Shown piece by piece: positions 44,072 through 52,987 of a DNA stretch of 64,000 nt. A program made the position numbers and the translations under genes. Positions within the stretch are counted from its first letter, which is position 1, and the number at the start of each line of letters is the position of its first letter. Under the pieces are notes generated by a model. The model did not search any database. It was not told where the DNA came from and saw only the letters and a program-made list of their open reading frames with translations. Origin of the DNA: Chondrus crispus (taxonomy: Eukaryota > Rhodophyta > Florideophyceae > Gigartinales > Gigartinaceae); contig NW_005179113.1 of NCBI RefSeq assembly GCF_000350225.1, positions 62,001 to 126,000 on the forward strand, read 5' to 3'.

Positions 44072-44244
44072 CTAATCTCCTTGCACGGAAAATATCCACA
44101 GTAAATCAACGTATGGCGCTATGTGAATATGTCAAGGGACAAGAGTAAGTACGCCGTCACCTTTTACATAAGATACGAAAACTTGGAGGCCGAATTAGAT
44201 GTTGTACTGGATAATACAGTATTTGCTAAGCATCTATAAGATGA

Positions 44245-44568
44245 CTAGACTTCACGGACGTATGAAACCAGCATGTCCACCACGGAGGCTTTGTTCGACT
44301 TGGCAGCAGCAACAGTAGACTTGATGTTCTTCTGTGCGGTAGCGGCGATTTTGTCGGAAGTTTCGCCCGTTGAGCCGACGTATTTCTTCACCTGAGCTTG
44401 ATATTCATCCTCCTTCGCTGCACGATATTGAGCGATCTCGGCATCGGCTTCAGACGCGGCGGTCTTCAGCCTGACGTCTCTTTCTTTACGCGCTTGCTCT
44501 ACGAGTGTTTTCGCCATCTGCTCCGCTTCGAGAAGAGTTTGAATTGTTTCCGCAGGTTTGTCGGCCAT
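44245..44568 (-). CDS. V-type proton ATPase subunit G
   Basis: 107 residues from ATG, close to the usual 105-118. The N-terminal half carries the family signature: AETIQTLLEAEQMAKTLVEQ, ARKERDVRLKTAASEADAEI and AQYRAAKEDEYQ. The rest is a charged helix ending VVDMLVSYVREV. Subunit G pairs with subunit E as a long coiled coil that forms the peripheral stalks linking the V1 ATPase head to the V0 membrane sector, so the protein acts on the cytosolic face of acidic compartments. It is a single exon with no signal peptide, as expected. Its neighbours are unrelated host genes, and the 3' end faces the convergent gene at 42476-44071. Confidence 0.93.
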   Translation of the reverse strand: MADKPAETIQTLLEAEQMAKTLVEQARKERDVRLKTAASEADAEIAQYRAAKEDEYQAQVKKYVGSTGETSDKIAATAQKNIKSTVAAAKSNKASVVDMLVSYVREV

Positions 44569-45032
44569 GGTGATTGGTAGGGGTTCGAGGGCTTCGTAGG
44601 TGTAGAAAACGAGGGAAGAGCTGACTCAGGAACTGTGGATGGATATCCTTGAAGGAACTTCAAATGCAGGGCGATCGTTGGCGATGGAAGAAGCTGCCTG
44701 AAACAAAGGATGGAGTGGAGAAGGGGGGGAGCAGGCGGGAGAAGGGGGGAGAAGGAATGCCAGGATTGACAGCGAAAGGACAAACGTACTTTGCGCAATG
44801 ACAAGTGTAGGCAACGACAGTGTTTCGGAGCTGGTGGGCGGAATGGCTGAAACGGTATAAAAAACAAGTTCAGTTAATTTACCCTGAAGGGTAGTTTCAT
44901 GATCATTGAGAGGTACGGCCTTTTTATGCCTCTCCAGAGGGGGCCAGGCCGCCAACAGCAATGACAGAGCAAGCGGAGCAGAGTACTGAACGATTACTTG
45001 CGGTTAGTGGATACTTAATCGGGCACTACAGT
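44569..45032. other. 5' flank of the V-ATPase subunit G gene
   Basis: About 460 bases, presumably leader and promoter of the minus-strand gene. I recognise no coding region. It ends at the PIF/Harbinger element's target duplication. Confidence 0.5.
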
Positions 45033-45035
45033 ACT

Positions 45036-45057
45036 GGGCGACTCCGAAAAACATAAA
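45036..45057. repeat. Left terminal inverted repeat of the Harbinger element
   Basis: 22 bases, one mismatch to the right end. Confidence 0.8.
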
Positions 45058-45235
45058 TTGTGTACACACAAATTTCCTTGTGTATGTGTGTCGTATTTTG
45101 TGCCTTGGCACGGAAATGCATGTGAACAAAAATTTGTGTAAGACACATTTAATGCCAATTCACCCTCAGTGAGGTGTCAGCACGCCGGCGGACGGATTGC
45201 GGTACCCCCTTCACGCCCTATCCTATGATACCCAA

Positions 45236-46399
45236 ATGAGAAATCTCCTCCTTGTTTTGCTGTTGCAACGCGCAAAAAGGCAACGCACCATCACTTTTCG
45301 TCACCGCCTCAACACGGAAGGGCGAAGACGACGAGACAGGCGGATAACAAGGAGTGCATTGCATCACCCCTCTACATCTCCATTTGCCGTTTTGTTCGGT
45401 TCAGGATGTGACCAATCCCTTATCACATTTTGCGGGTTCGATCACGCTTCTTTTCGCTACCTCCTCCCCCTGTTTGAACCCCTTTATCTTCGCTTCACAC
45501 CTTACAGCTCTGACGGATTTATTCGCGTCATCCCGCGACGGCGCACGCGAAGGGGAAGACCTCGGTTGCTATCGGCTGTCCACTGCTTAGCTCTGACACT
45601 TTGTTGGTACAGGACAAGGGGTTCTAGTATGGTCTTGTCAATGCTATTAGGCATAACTGCTTCTGTTTGCTCTATATTTTTACGATTCGGTCGCCGCTTG
45701 TTGAGGCGCGTCCTCAACTCTGATCATAAAGCTCGCATTAAAATGCCCACAGCGCAAGAGATTAGTGATTACAAAGAAGCCATTTCCGCAAAGTACTCTC
45801 TTCTTCAAGATGTGTATGCCATGGCGGATGGACTGAAGCTTTATTTACAGGAGAGCGGGAACGGTGTAATTCAGAACATGTTTTACAATGGGTGGCAACA
45901 TGATCACTACGTCGGAAACGTACTTGTTTTTGTGCCTTCCGGCGTAGTGATCGCGGCAGCGTACCATGCTCCCGGGTGTCTCCATGACTCGGTTATTGCC
46001 GAATGGGGCAATGTATATCGAAAACTTGAGGAAACATTTGAAAATCATGGTGCGACGTGCGTTGTAGATTCTGCGTTTAGTAAGGGAGACTACCCTTTTG
46101 TTATCAAATCTGCGCAAGATATGCCAATGAGCAGTGACCGAAATGTTCATCAAAAGGCGCAGCAAGCGACATCCGTCAGGCAAGCATCGGAGTGGGGAAT
46201 GATAGCCTTTCAAGGCTTTTTTCCGAGATTGAAAGATCGTTTTTGCTATGAGGAGCGAGGCGAGAGGAAGATCATACTCCATCTCACCATTTTGCTCTTC
46301 AATTTGAGAACCCGGTTGGTTGGCATCAATCAGATACTCAATACCTACATGCCATATCTGGGCGTCGATGCGAACCATTTGCTGTTTCGAAACGTATGA
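45236..46399 (+). CDS. PIF/Harbinger-type transposase (DDE_Tnp_4)
   Basis: 387 residues if translation starts at the ATG at 45236; the frame is open a little further upstream. The N-terminal 190 residues are basic, with LRRVLNSDHKARIKMP before the catalytic part. The catalytic core shows the first Asp in YAMADGLKLYLQES, the family's YHAPGCLHDSVI block, the second Asp in CVVDSAFSKGDYPF, and the Glu in SVRQASEWGM. The C-terminus (LTILLFNLRTRLVGINQI) matches the usual end of these proteins. It is intact as read. Harbinger transposases generally need a partner Myb-like protein for nuclear import and end binding; the DUF6818 gene at the other end is the likely partner. The N-terminus may include an unrecognised intron. 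Confidence 0.82.
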   Translation: MRNLLLVLLLQRAKRQRTITFRHRLNTEGRRRRDRRITRSALHHPSTSPFAVLFGSGCDQSLITFCGFDHASFRYLLPLFEPLYLRFTPYSSDGFIRVIPRRRTRRGRPRLLSAVHCLALTLCWYRTRGSSMVLSMLLGITASVCSIFLRFGRRLLRRVLNSDHKARIKMPTAQEISDYKEAISAKYSLLQDVYAMADGLKLYLQESGNGVIQNMFYNGWQHDHYVGNVLVFVPSGVVIAAAYHAPGCLHDSVIAEWGNVYRKLEETFENHGATCVVDSAFSKGDYPFVIKSAQDMPMSSDRNVHQKAQQATSVRQASEWGMIAFQGFFPRLKDRFCYEERGERKIILHLTILLFNLRTRLVGINQILNTYMPYLGVDANHLLFRNV

Positions 46400-46990
46400 G
46401 AGGCCACCACTCGCCTCTACACATTTGGCGAGCACTGAGCGGCACGCGAGCAGCGCGACTGGCTTGGCAGAGAGGTGGCCGGCGCGTTCGATGGTGGCCT
46501 GCACGGGGGAGTGACGGGCCAAGTGAGCGGGGTAGCGGTGGGTCACTTGGGGGTAGACATGCAGCGGGCCGGAGACAGGGAGCGGGGGTTTGATGTGGGA
46601 AGTATGCGGGGGCGTGCGCACAAGGACCCACAGGCCCTTGTACACGGGCGGGGTGGTGTGCGGGGGCGGTGTGTGCGGGAGAGGTGAGCTGTCAGGACGG
46701 CTCGCCCAGCATCGGGAGCGGGCGGAGGCTCGCGGTGGGGCGCGTGGGGCCGTATGTGACCAAGACGTGGGCAAGGGCGGGGGACAAAGCTGGGAGGGTA
46801 GCGGTCGGGGTGGACAGCGTGAGCGTGAAGAGGACGAAGCGGGTGGCGCCGATATTGCTCTCGGTCAGAGGGGTGGAAAGGTAGGTCGCCGCGTGAAGGG
46901 TTTGAGCGAGAGTAGAGAAATGGACATGTCAGGGCCATCCCCCGCGACACCACTCGATGTTTGCAGCAAAGGATAATGCCAAAGCTTGGG
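46400..46990 (-). pseudogene. Coding-like fragment of an unrecognised gene
   Basis: On the minus strand two adjoining frames have GC-rich third positions and protein-like composition: TRFVLFTLTLSTPTATLPAL, with ALAHVLVTYGPTRPTA, and then YKGLWVLVRTPPHTSHIKPP through LLACRSVLAKCVEASGGLSY. They overlap an intron-like AG/GT-rich stretch near 46690. I do not recognise the gene. It ends abruptly at the transposase stop, so it is probably another captured piece. Confidence 0.35.
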
Positions 46991-47173
46991 ATGTTGATAG
47001 CAACCGGTGCTTCCATTTTAATTTCCAGGTTTCTTTTTGCATTCTCATTGTGTTCTTAGCATCTCCAGGTATCTCACCTTCTCACCTGCCTGTTAAAGGC
47101 AAGTCACTGTGTGATGTGAATATATATACACAGTAAAAACAGGAAGACAGACCAAACTCTATCAAGCGTTTAA

Positions 47174-47733
47174 GAAAACGACGAACAACTGGCGCATCGC
47201 CTTGGACTCGTGCCGCTGAAGATCGACCCGCGGCCTTTTGAGTATTGGGAAAAGGGTCTACCGGTGACAGTAGCGAATACTGTGAAGTTAAGCTGGCGGA
47301 CAAAGTGTGAGCTTAACCCGTCTGCGCCGAGAGATGGTGAGGCCCCCCCTAACGTCTTGTACAAAAATTCCAGCGTGTTAAGCGGTTCAATTGAACATGT
47401 CCCGTTCGGAGGTCATGAACAAAGTAAGTTCATCGGCAATGAAGTACCAAGGCCTGTTCACGAGGATATTCTGCTATGTAAATTACGGCCTGGACAGGAA
47501 ATCCATGTTGAAATGGATGCCACGAAAAACATCGGCAGGGAACACACGAAGTGGTCCCCTGTTGAGACAGCTGGTTACAGGATGCTTCCGGAAGTGAATT
47601 TGAAAACTCGCGTTGTTGGTGCAACTGCGAGAAGACTTGTGAACGTATGTCCGGCGAAGGTGTTTGATATTGATGACGACGATGCGGTTGTGGCACGACC
47701 ACGGGATTACGGCCTTGCCCCGTGTGAGCTGCT
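47174..47733 (+). pseudogene. Fragment of RPAC1 (AC40), RNA polymerase I/III subunit
   Basis: The frame opens directly after a stop at 47171-47173 and reads DEQLAHRLGLVPLKIDPRPF, then NPSAPRDGEAPPNVLY, VPFGGHEQ, RPVHEDILLCKLRPGQEIHV and KWSPVETAGYRMLPEV. These match the conserved middle of RPAC1/Rpc40, the alpha-like subunit shared by RNA polymerases I and III (compare the family's DEVLAHRLGLVPL, PVHDDILIAQLRPGQEI and KFSPVATASYRLLPEI). The N-terminal part and the C-terminal dimerisation part are missing. Similarity ends near 47733, where the sequence becomes the antisense of another gene fragment. The frame stays open beyond, to 48187, by chance. It is a captured or translocated piece, not a working gene. 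Confidence 0.88.
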
Positions 47734-49031
47734 GCGTCCGACCCTATTTCCCTGTTCTCCGCTTTGCCGGGCCGATCCACCTGCGTTCCGATCTGGGCAA
47801 ACAGCGCCGCTTCCATCGCCGCCTTGTTCTTGGCCTGTTTTCTTAGCCGCTTCTCTTCGCGCCTTTTCCGTCCCTCTTCCTTGGTCTCCTTGCGTTTCTG
47901 ACTGGACTGGCTCGGAGTTTGTGCCGCCACATCTGTCTGAGACACTACATCCGCCTGAGTCAGCACGCCGACCTGACTTGCCTCCGCTTGACTCGCCTCC
48001 GCCTGGCTCGCCTCCGCTTGACTCGCCTCCGCCTGGATCGCCTCTGCATGACTCGCCTCTGCTTGACTCGCCTCCGCTTGACTCGCCTCCGCTTGACTCG
48101 CCTCTGCTTGACTCGCCTCCGCGCTCGCCACCGCCGCCCCGTTCGCTTCGTCGTGCCTCAGCGCGACCTGCACTTGCTCGAACTTGACGCTCCGCGCCTC
48201 GACCTTGGGCGAAACGGTCTTACTGCGGTGCCGCTGGCTCGAGGTGTGCTTTTGTTTCTTCTTCCTGCCCGTTTTCGGGGATGGAGTGGAGACCGGCGGC
48301 AGGGCGGTTCCAAACGGGCTTTGCGAGAGTGCGTCGCCAAAGACGTTGGAGCTGAAGGGGTCGTCCTCTAAGATGGCGGAAGCTCTCGCGCGGGAGCCGG
48401 AAGAGCGTCTGCTAGCGGCGAAGACATCGACAGTCTTCGCGGGAGGTGTCTCGCCACTGGGCAGCAGGTCAGCGTTGGCGCTCGTAGGTTGGTTGTGGAT
48501 GTCAAGCGAATCGTCGGCGGGAATGGAAAGTTGGGCATCTGGGTGCTGCACGCCGAGCGGCTCGTCGGGACGATGTGTTTCGCGGCGAATGTCGTCGTTG
48601 AGCGAAGCGTGAATCTGGAAAAACCCGGTGTGGGAAGGCTTGATGCCCTCTACTACAAAACGAATGTGGCGCCCTAGAGTGACGTGTTGATTAAATGGTG
48701 ATGTCTCGTTTACACAGCGCCATCTCCTTACGAGGCCGTCCTCCCCAAAGTGATAGTCATATGCGTAAACGTGGCGCAGTGGTTCAAGAGGAAGCACGGC
48801 GTGAAACGCGTGCAAGACGGAAAGACCGACGTGATCAGGGCCTACGTGCTTGACGACGCCGACGAAGACGGTGCCGCGCGGAGGGGAGAAAACGAGCAGG
48901 CGCGCAGTGGCGACGATATGGGCATAAGGGGAGGCGCCGACGATGGAGGACGGTGGTGCGTGCTCGAGGACTCTCCGCGATGGTTCGGTTGCGTGGGAAG
49001 GGGCGGCCAGTTGCTTGTAAGTTGGGGCATG
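47734..49031 (-). pseudogene. Fragment of an RPA43-like RNA polymerase I subunit
   Basis: The minus-strand frame is open from 49031. It reads FSPPRGTVFVGVVKHVGPDH, VGLSVLHAFHAVLPLEPLRH, then YHFGEDGLVRRWRCVNETS and HVTLGRHIRFVVEGIKPSHT. This fits the OB-fold domain of RPA43 (family pattern: F.P..G..L.G.V..V...H.G.LV...FNA). A long tail follows with basic clusters (KRKETKEEGRKRREEKRLRK) and a pentapeptide repeat, as RPA43 tails are often Lys-rich. The N-terminal RPB7-like domain is absent and the frame begins without ATG. The 3' end runs into antisense RPAC1. RPA43 contacts the initiation factor Rrn3 in RNA polymerase I. Assignment to RPA43 rather than another OB-fold polymerase subunit is likely but not certain. 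Confidence 0.65.
47970..48125. repeat. 15-bp minisatellite (Ala-Glu-Ala-Ser-Gln)
   Basis: About ten copies of a 15-base unit (GACTCGCCTCCGCTT and close variants), encoding AEASQ repeats on the minus strand inside the RPA43-like tail. Variants AEASH and AEAIQ occur in the middle. Confidence 0.9.
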
Positions 49032-49119
49032 TTAGCGGCATGTTAGCAGCGAGAATGTTATTGGCAGAGGAGGTTTGGGGGCGGCGCTCGGCCGTCCACA
49101 CGTAGAGGGCTCCCAATTC

Positions 49120-49672
49120 ATGTGACAAGCATTGCAAATGGAGCAATGCTTGCCACATGACCTGGAGGGGGGGTGATGTTGCTTGATGTGGTCACAGCAT
49201 GGGTTTTGGGGGGAGGTTGCGGGGAAGTGGGGGCGAAGGTGGGCAATGGAGCGGGGGATGAGCAAGTTGCACAAAAGGTGCGTGCCATGACCGAGGTGCT
49301 GGAGCGATCGTCCCACGAGGTGGCTCTCAGCCACGTGACACTGTATTCATTCAGCAAGGCGGATATTTTACGGGTCTCCTGGTTGCTGCGATTTTGTCAA
49401 GTGGCAAGCATTACAGATGAAGCAATACTTGCCACATGCCTTGGAATGGGGGATATGCTGCTTGATGTGGTCACAGCATGGGTTTTGAGAGGAGGTTGCC
49501 GGGAAGTGCGGGCGAAGGTGGGTAATGGGGCGAGGGATGAGCAAGTGGTGCAAATGGTGCGTACGATGATGGAGGAGCTGGAGTGGATGTCGCAAGAGGT
49601 GGTCGTCAGCCACATGACAATGTGCCCACTCAGCAAGGTGGATATCTTACGGGTCTCCTGATGGCTGCCATT
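49120..49672. repeat. 279-bp tandem duplication at the 3' end of the DUF6818 gene
   Basis: Two copies, offset by 279 bases: CAAGCATTGCAAATG at 49126 against CAAGCATTACAGATG at 49405, and CGGGTCTCCT at 49371 against 49650. The period is 93 codons exactly, so frames stay open through both copies: a 162-residue frame on plus (49173-49661), and on minus two similar frames ending CGKHCSICNACH or CGKYCFICNACH. The outer copy contains the last codons of the DUF6818 protein. Confidence 0.85.
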
Positions 49673-50734
49673 TTGCCAGGTACATCATAAAGGCCTGCAT
49701 AATCGCATCGCGATTTTTTCTGGACTCCTCCCTCTGTTTTTCAGCTTCATCTCGTTCGTCTTGTCTCCTTTTTCGTTCCTCCTCCCGTTCATAGGCTCTA
49801 CTTCTTGCTTCTTCATCCCGCCTCTCTCGAGCCTCCTGCCGCTCCCGTTCTGCCCTTTCCCGCTCAGTAATCCGGAATTCGCGTTCCTCTATAAGGGAAG
49901 CTTGCATAATTGCCACCAAATCGTCATCTTGGGTGTGACTACCGTGGCGTGATCGTTTATGCACAATTGGAAAGGCAGGTGATATTGTAGATGGTGACGA
50001 AGACCTTACAGGAATACCGCCTTCAGCATCATCACCTTCGTCAGCATCTCTTGGACTGTTTGATTGGTTATTTTCTTCTACCCTCATATCTTCCGCAGAT
50101 CCATTTCCATCCAAATCACTGCAGTCTCCATCTCCTAAATCTACCCTTGACGTCATATCTTGCCTAAGCTTCTTTGCACGCAGTACTGAAGCAGGGATTC
50201 TCGGGTCTCCTGTTGGGGCTTTTTTCCTGTAAAGAATCGCAAACTTGCGGCGCAGCGAGTCCGTAGTCCGATTCTTGTCTGGGTATCGTGTCTTGTGAAT
50301 GCCGGTGACTGCATCCCACTCATCCCCTCCCACTGGCAAGTGTTCCTCTAGAATGTTTAAAAAGCTTTCCAGTTCTTGTTCTGTGAATGAAGCCCCACGC
50401 CCAGCACCATTTGATGCCCTTTTTCTTGCGGCATGAGTACGTTTCTGAACACCTCTAAGAACGCTTAAACGGCGCCGAGAAGCCTCCAGCGAGTAGCAAG
50501 CAGGTGAAGGGGGGGATCTTGACAAGAAGAAAGCGGTGGACTGCGCGCGGGTAGAGAGACCGGCTGGATACTTTCATCGTCTGTCTCACGTGTTGACGGA
50601 GATGCATGGCCGTAGCCGTAAACATTACGGCCTTGGCGCACGGTAGGAGAGGTTGTTGCTGGGACGAAGGAGCCGCCGGCTTGGGGACAAATATCGGGTG
50701 CCGGCTCCTCGTCGGAGTCGGCAACATGAGCCAT
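49647..50734 (-). CDS. DUF6818 (Myb-like) protein, probable Harbinger accessory protein
   Basis: The domain is clear: GASFTEQELESFLNILEEHL, GGDEWDAVTGIHKTRYPDKN, TDSLRRKFAILYRKKAPTGD, then PRIPASVLRAKKLRQDM. DUF6818 is a SANT/Myb-like helix bundle, common in oomycetes and red algae. It is followed by an acidic linker (DLGDGDCSDLDGNG), a nuclear-type basic patch (HKRSRHG) and a long charged coiled coil (EREFRITERERAERERQEAR). A good start is the ATG at 50734 (MAHVADSDEEPAPDICP). That N-terminal part lies in a different frame from the domain, joined near 50465-50525 by either a small intron or a frameshift. PIF/Harbinger elements encode a Myb-like partner that binds the ends; position inside the inverted repeats, convergent with the transposase, supports this role. 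Confidence 0.7.
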
Positions 50735-51038
50735 GTAGACGTTGGGCTGCGGGGTTGGACAGCGGCTGATACGACGGAGGGAAAGTGTGGAGGGAGGCCA
50801 GATCGAAATAGGAATGAGGTTGCCGAGGGGTGGGATGGGTTGATCGGACAGATCGCAGAGAAATATTTGAGCACATGGTATGATATAGGGTGGTATAGGT
50901 GGGTGCGGATGTGCGTTTGTGTCTGTGCACAAACAATTACATCGGGAGGGGAACGAAGAGCAAATCGGCGGTTTGTGTATGCACAAACACCTCCGACTCA
51001 ATCAAAATCGGCGGATTTGCGCATACACAAAATGTGTT

Positions 51039-51060
51039 TTTATGTTTTTCGCAGTCGCCC
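51039..51060. repeat. Right terminal inverted repeat of the Harbinger element
   Basis: 22 bases, mirror of the left end. The next retroelement's LTR begins within three bases of it. Confidence 0.8.
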
Positions 51061-51062
51061 AC

Positions 51063-51655
51063 TGTTGCGGGTCTGAATTTGATTCTTTCTTGACACGTGG
51101 GACACGCGAGAGCGGTTGCATATGACCCGGCTCCTAATGCGCGGCACAGCCCGACAGTGTCAGGCGAGGACATGGCGAGGACTTGGAGACGTTCGGGGAA
51201 GGGAGGCGGTGCGGTGACGCGAGGACGTTGCGGGACGACGAGAGCGTTTTGACCCAATGGCGTCGCTGGAGGTAGACAGGAGGCGCTGGCCGGGCCGCCA
51301 GGGCTACGGAAGGTGTCGGGCGGAAGCGCGCGCAGGACGTTGGGCAAGGGCGTAATGGTGTATACGGTGGCAGCAAGAGGGGAACGTGAGGCTCGGAGGG
51401 GACGGAGGGAGGTTCGCAACGGAAGGGCGGGCAAACGGACCGAGTCCTGGATGGTGGCGGCAGGCGCCTGCTCGAGGGATGGAGGACGGGATGCCGCCGA
51501 TGGTTGCCAGTATCGACAGTATAAGTTCGTCGCAGCGCGTAGAAAGGAAGGCCATCGAGGGAGCAAGAGGCGACTTGGGAGAAAACTTGCGGACTACCTT
51601 CAGAAATCGCTGCTCTTTCGGTCCGTAGGGTGTGCGCCTTGGACTAGCCGCAACA
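51063..51655 (+). repeat. 5' LTR of Gypsy G
   Basis: It starts TGTTGCGGGTCTG and ends GGACTAGCCGCAACA; the ends TGTTGCGG and CCGCAACA are inverted. Both strands carry matching open frames in the two LTR copies, which only reflects their identity. Confidence 0.95.
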
Positions 51656-52234
51656 TAACAAATTTGTTAGTGAACACCTCACTACATTTTTCGCGTCTGG
51701 ATTGACAGGGACAACGAACACGGGCCGGGTCGAAAGAATGAACGTACTCGGAAAGAAGAAGGGCCTCGGCAGCGGGCCCACAAGCGCACGGACGAAACAG
51801 GAGGACATGGAAGAGAAGTTCGCAAGGATGACCACTGACGACGTACCGATGGATAGGGGAAAGATGTCGGGGAGGAGAGCCAGCCGGGAAACGAAAGTAG
51901 GACTACACCCCTCGACCCCCGTGAGCCTCTGGAATCCATGAAAGAAGCGATGGAAGCCATCCTCGTGAACCTCTAGCACAACACAAGGGCCATCAGGGCC
52001 ATCGGCGACGCGGTTGGAGACCTAGGGGATCTTTTCGAGGCCAGCTCCACCAAGGGAGGCGCTGCCGTACGCTGTCTAAAGGCTCACTATGCGGACGCTA
52101 CTGACTCGCCCGGTTGGCGAACAGAACCGCCGCGACCGAATCCGGAAGACCCGCTGTCAAACCGACAGGTACGGGAACAAGCACCTACCGCTACGACGAG
52201 GGAGGCGCACGCTAGATTCACCGACAAGAGCGAA

Positions 52235-52987
52235 TTGTTGAATCCGAGTACTGCGTTCAAGATATACGACAGATCGCTTGAAGCTATCCGCATCTCGCTG
52301 GTAGGGGAAAAGAATTTCTTTGCGGCGCAACGGGCATGGAGACACCTCACACAAGACTTCCCGGTACAGCATAAGCATCATCGCCGTTTGCTCGCCTGTG
52401 CCTTTTCAGGAACCGCCCTATCCGTCTTCGAGGGCATCGCGTCGTCAAACCTACACTGCGGCGCGGAGGATCTCTGGACTTTGGCTAGGGAACGGCTGTG
52501 TAACGCCAGCCATCAGCTTCAAATGAGGACGCGTTTCAACAAGATGACTTGGAGGTCGGGGAAGGAAAGCCTAAATCAATTTGCGCACAGGGTTCGGGCA
52601 GCCGCGCTCGCCCTTTCCGAACCAGTGTCGGACGACACCATGCTGGATAGATTTATCCAATCGCTGCCGCCCAGTCTACAGGATTTGGCCATTTCGATCC
52701 CTGGGTCATTCGACGAGGTGACCGGGAGGGTGGCAATGATGTCCGCATCTACAAGTGCCGAGACCGGCAGGGGCCGATTCCGCGATGAGCTTGTCAGGCA
52801 GATGGAGGAAGGAACAGCCCAAGATGAGGAACTCGTCGCCGGCGTCGACGCAAATACTCCGCCAACTCCACTGCCCACCTCTACAGATGAGCGTTTCACG
52901 TCAGCTACGTGTCACTGGAAGCATACCGCAGGGGGAAGGAGTGGGGGCGGAAAGAGGCCCACCGGACTGCCGCCCCGCAAGAATTAA
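52235..52987 (+). CDS. Gypsy G gag
   Basis: 250 residues (MLNPSTAFKIYDRSLEAIR). It shows a capsid-like helical region, including QRAWRHLTQDFPVQHKHHRR and the major-homology-like segment TRFNKMTWRSGKESLNQFAH followed by RVRAAALALSEPVSDDTMLD. No classical zinc knuckle is seen; the C-terminus has one Cys/His pair and a basic tail. A leader of about 580 bases precedes it. Confidence 0.8.
   Translation: MLNPSTAFKIYDRSLEAIRISLVGEKNFFAAQRAWRHLTQDFPVQHKHHRRLLACAFSGTALSVFEGIASSNLHCGAEDLWTLARERLCNASHQLQMRTRFNKMTWRSGKESLNQFAHRVRAAALALSEPVSDDTMLDRFIQSLPPSLQDLAISIPGSFDEVTGRVAMMSASTSAETGRGRFRDELVRQMEEGTAQDEELVAGVDANTPPTPLPTSTDERFTSATCHWKHTAGGRSGGGKRPTGLPPRKN

Larger units (their letters stand above)
45036..51060. 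mobile_element. PIF/Harbinger transposon carrying host gene fragments (6.0 kb)
   Basis: Inverted ends: GGGCGACTCCGAAAAACATA on the left and GGGCGACTGCGAAAAACATA on the right (reverse complement). On the left they follow ACT (45033-45035); on the right they are followed by ACT (51061-51063), a 3-bp duplication typical of the superfamily. The last base of the right copy is also the first base of the next LTR, so the duplication is certain only for two bases. Inside lie a Harbinger transposase (plus strand) and a DUF6818 protein (minus strand), convergent, the usual two-gene set. Between them about 3 kb carries pieces of the RPAC1 and RPA43 genes and a third coding-like piece. This is the layout of gene-fragment capture by a transposon. 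Confidence 0.72.

Noticed and set aside
47210-48187. 325-residue plus-strand gene
   Set aside because: Only the first part is RPAC1. The Pro/Ser-rich remainder is antisense to the RPA43-like fragment.
51134-51705. Open frames on both strands inside the Gypsy G LTRs
   Set aside because: They repeat identically in both LTRs and have no motif. GC-rich LTR sequence keeps frames open.
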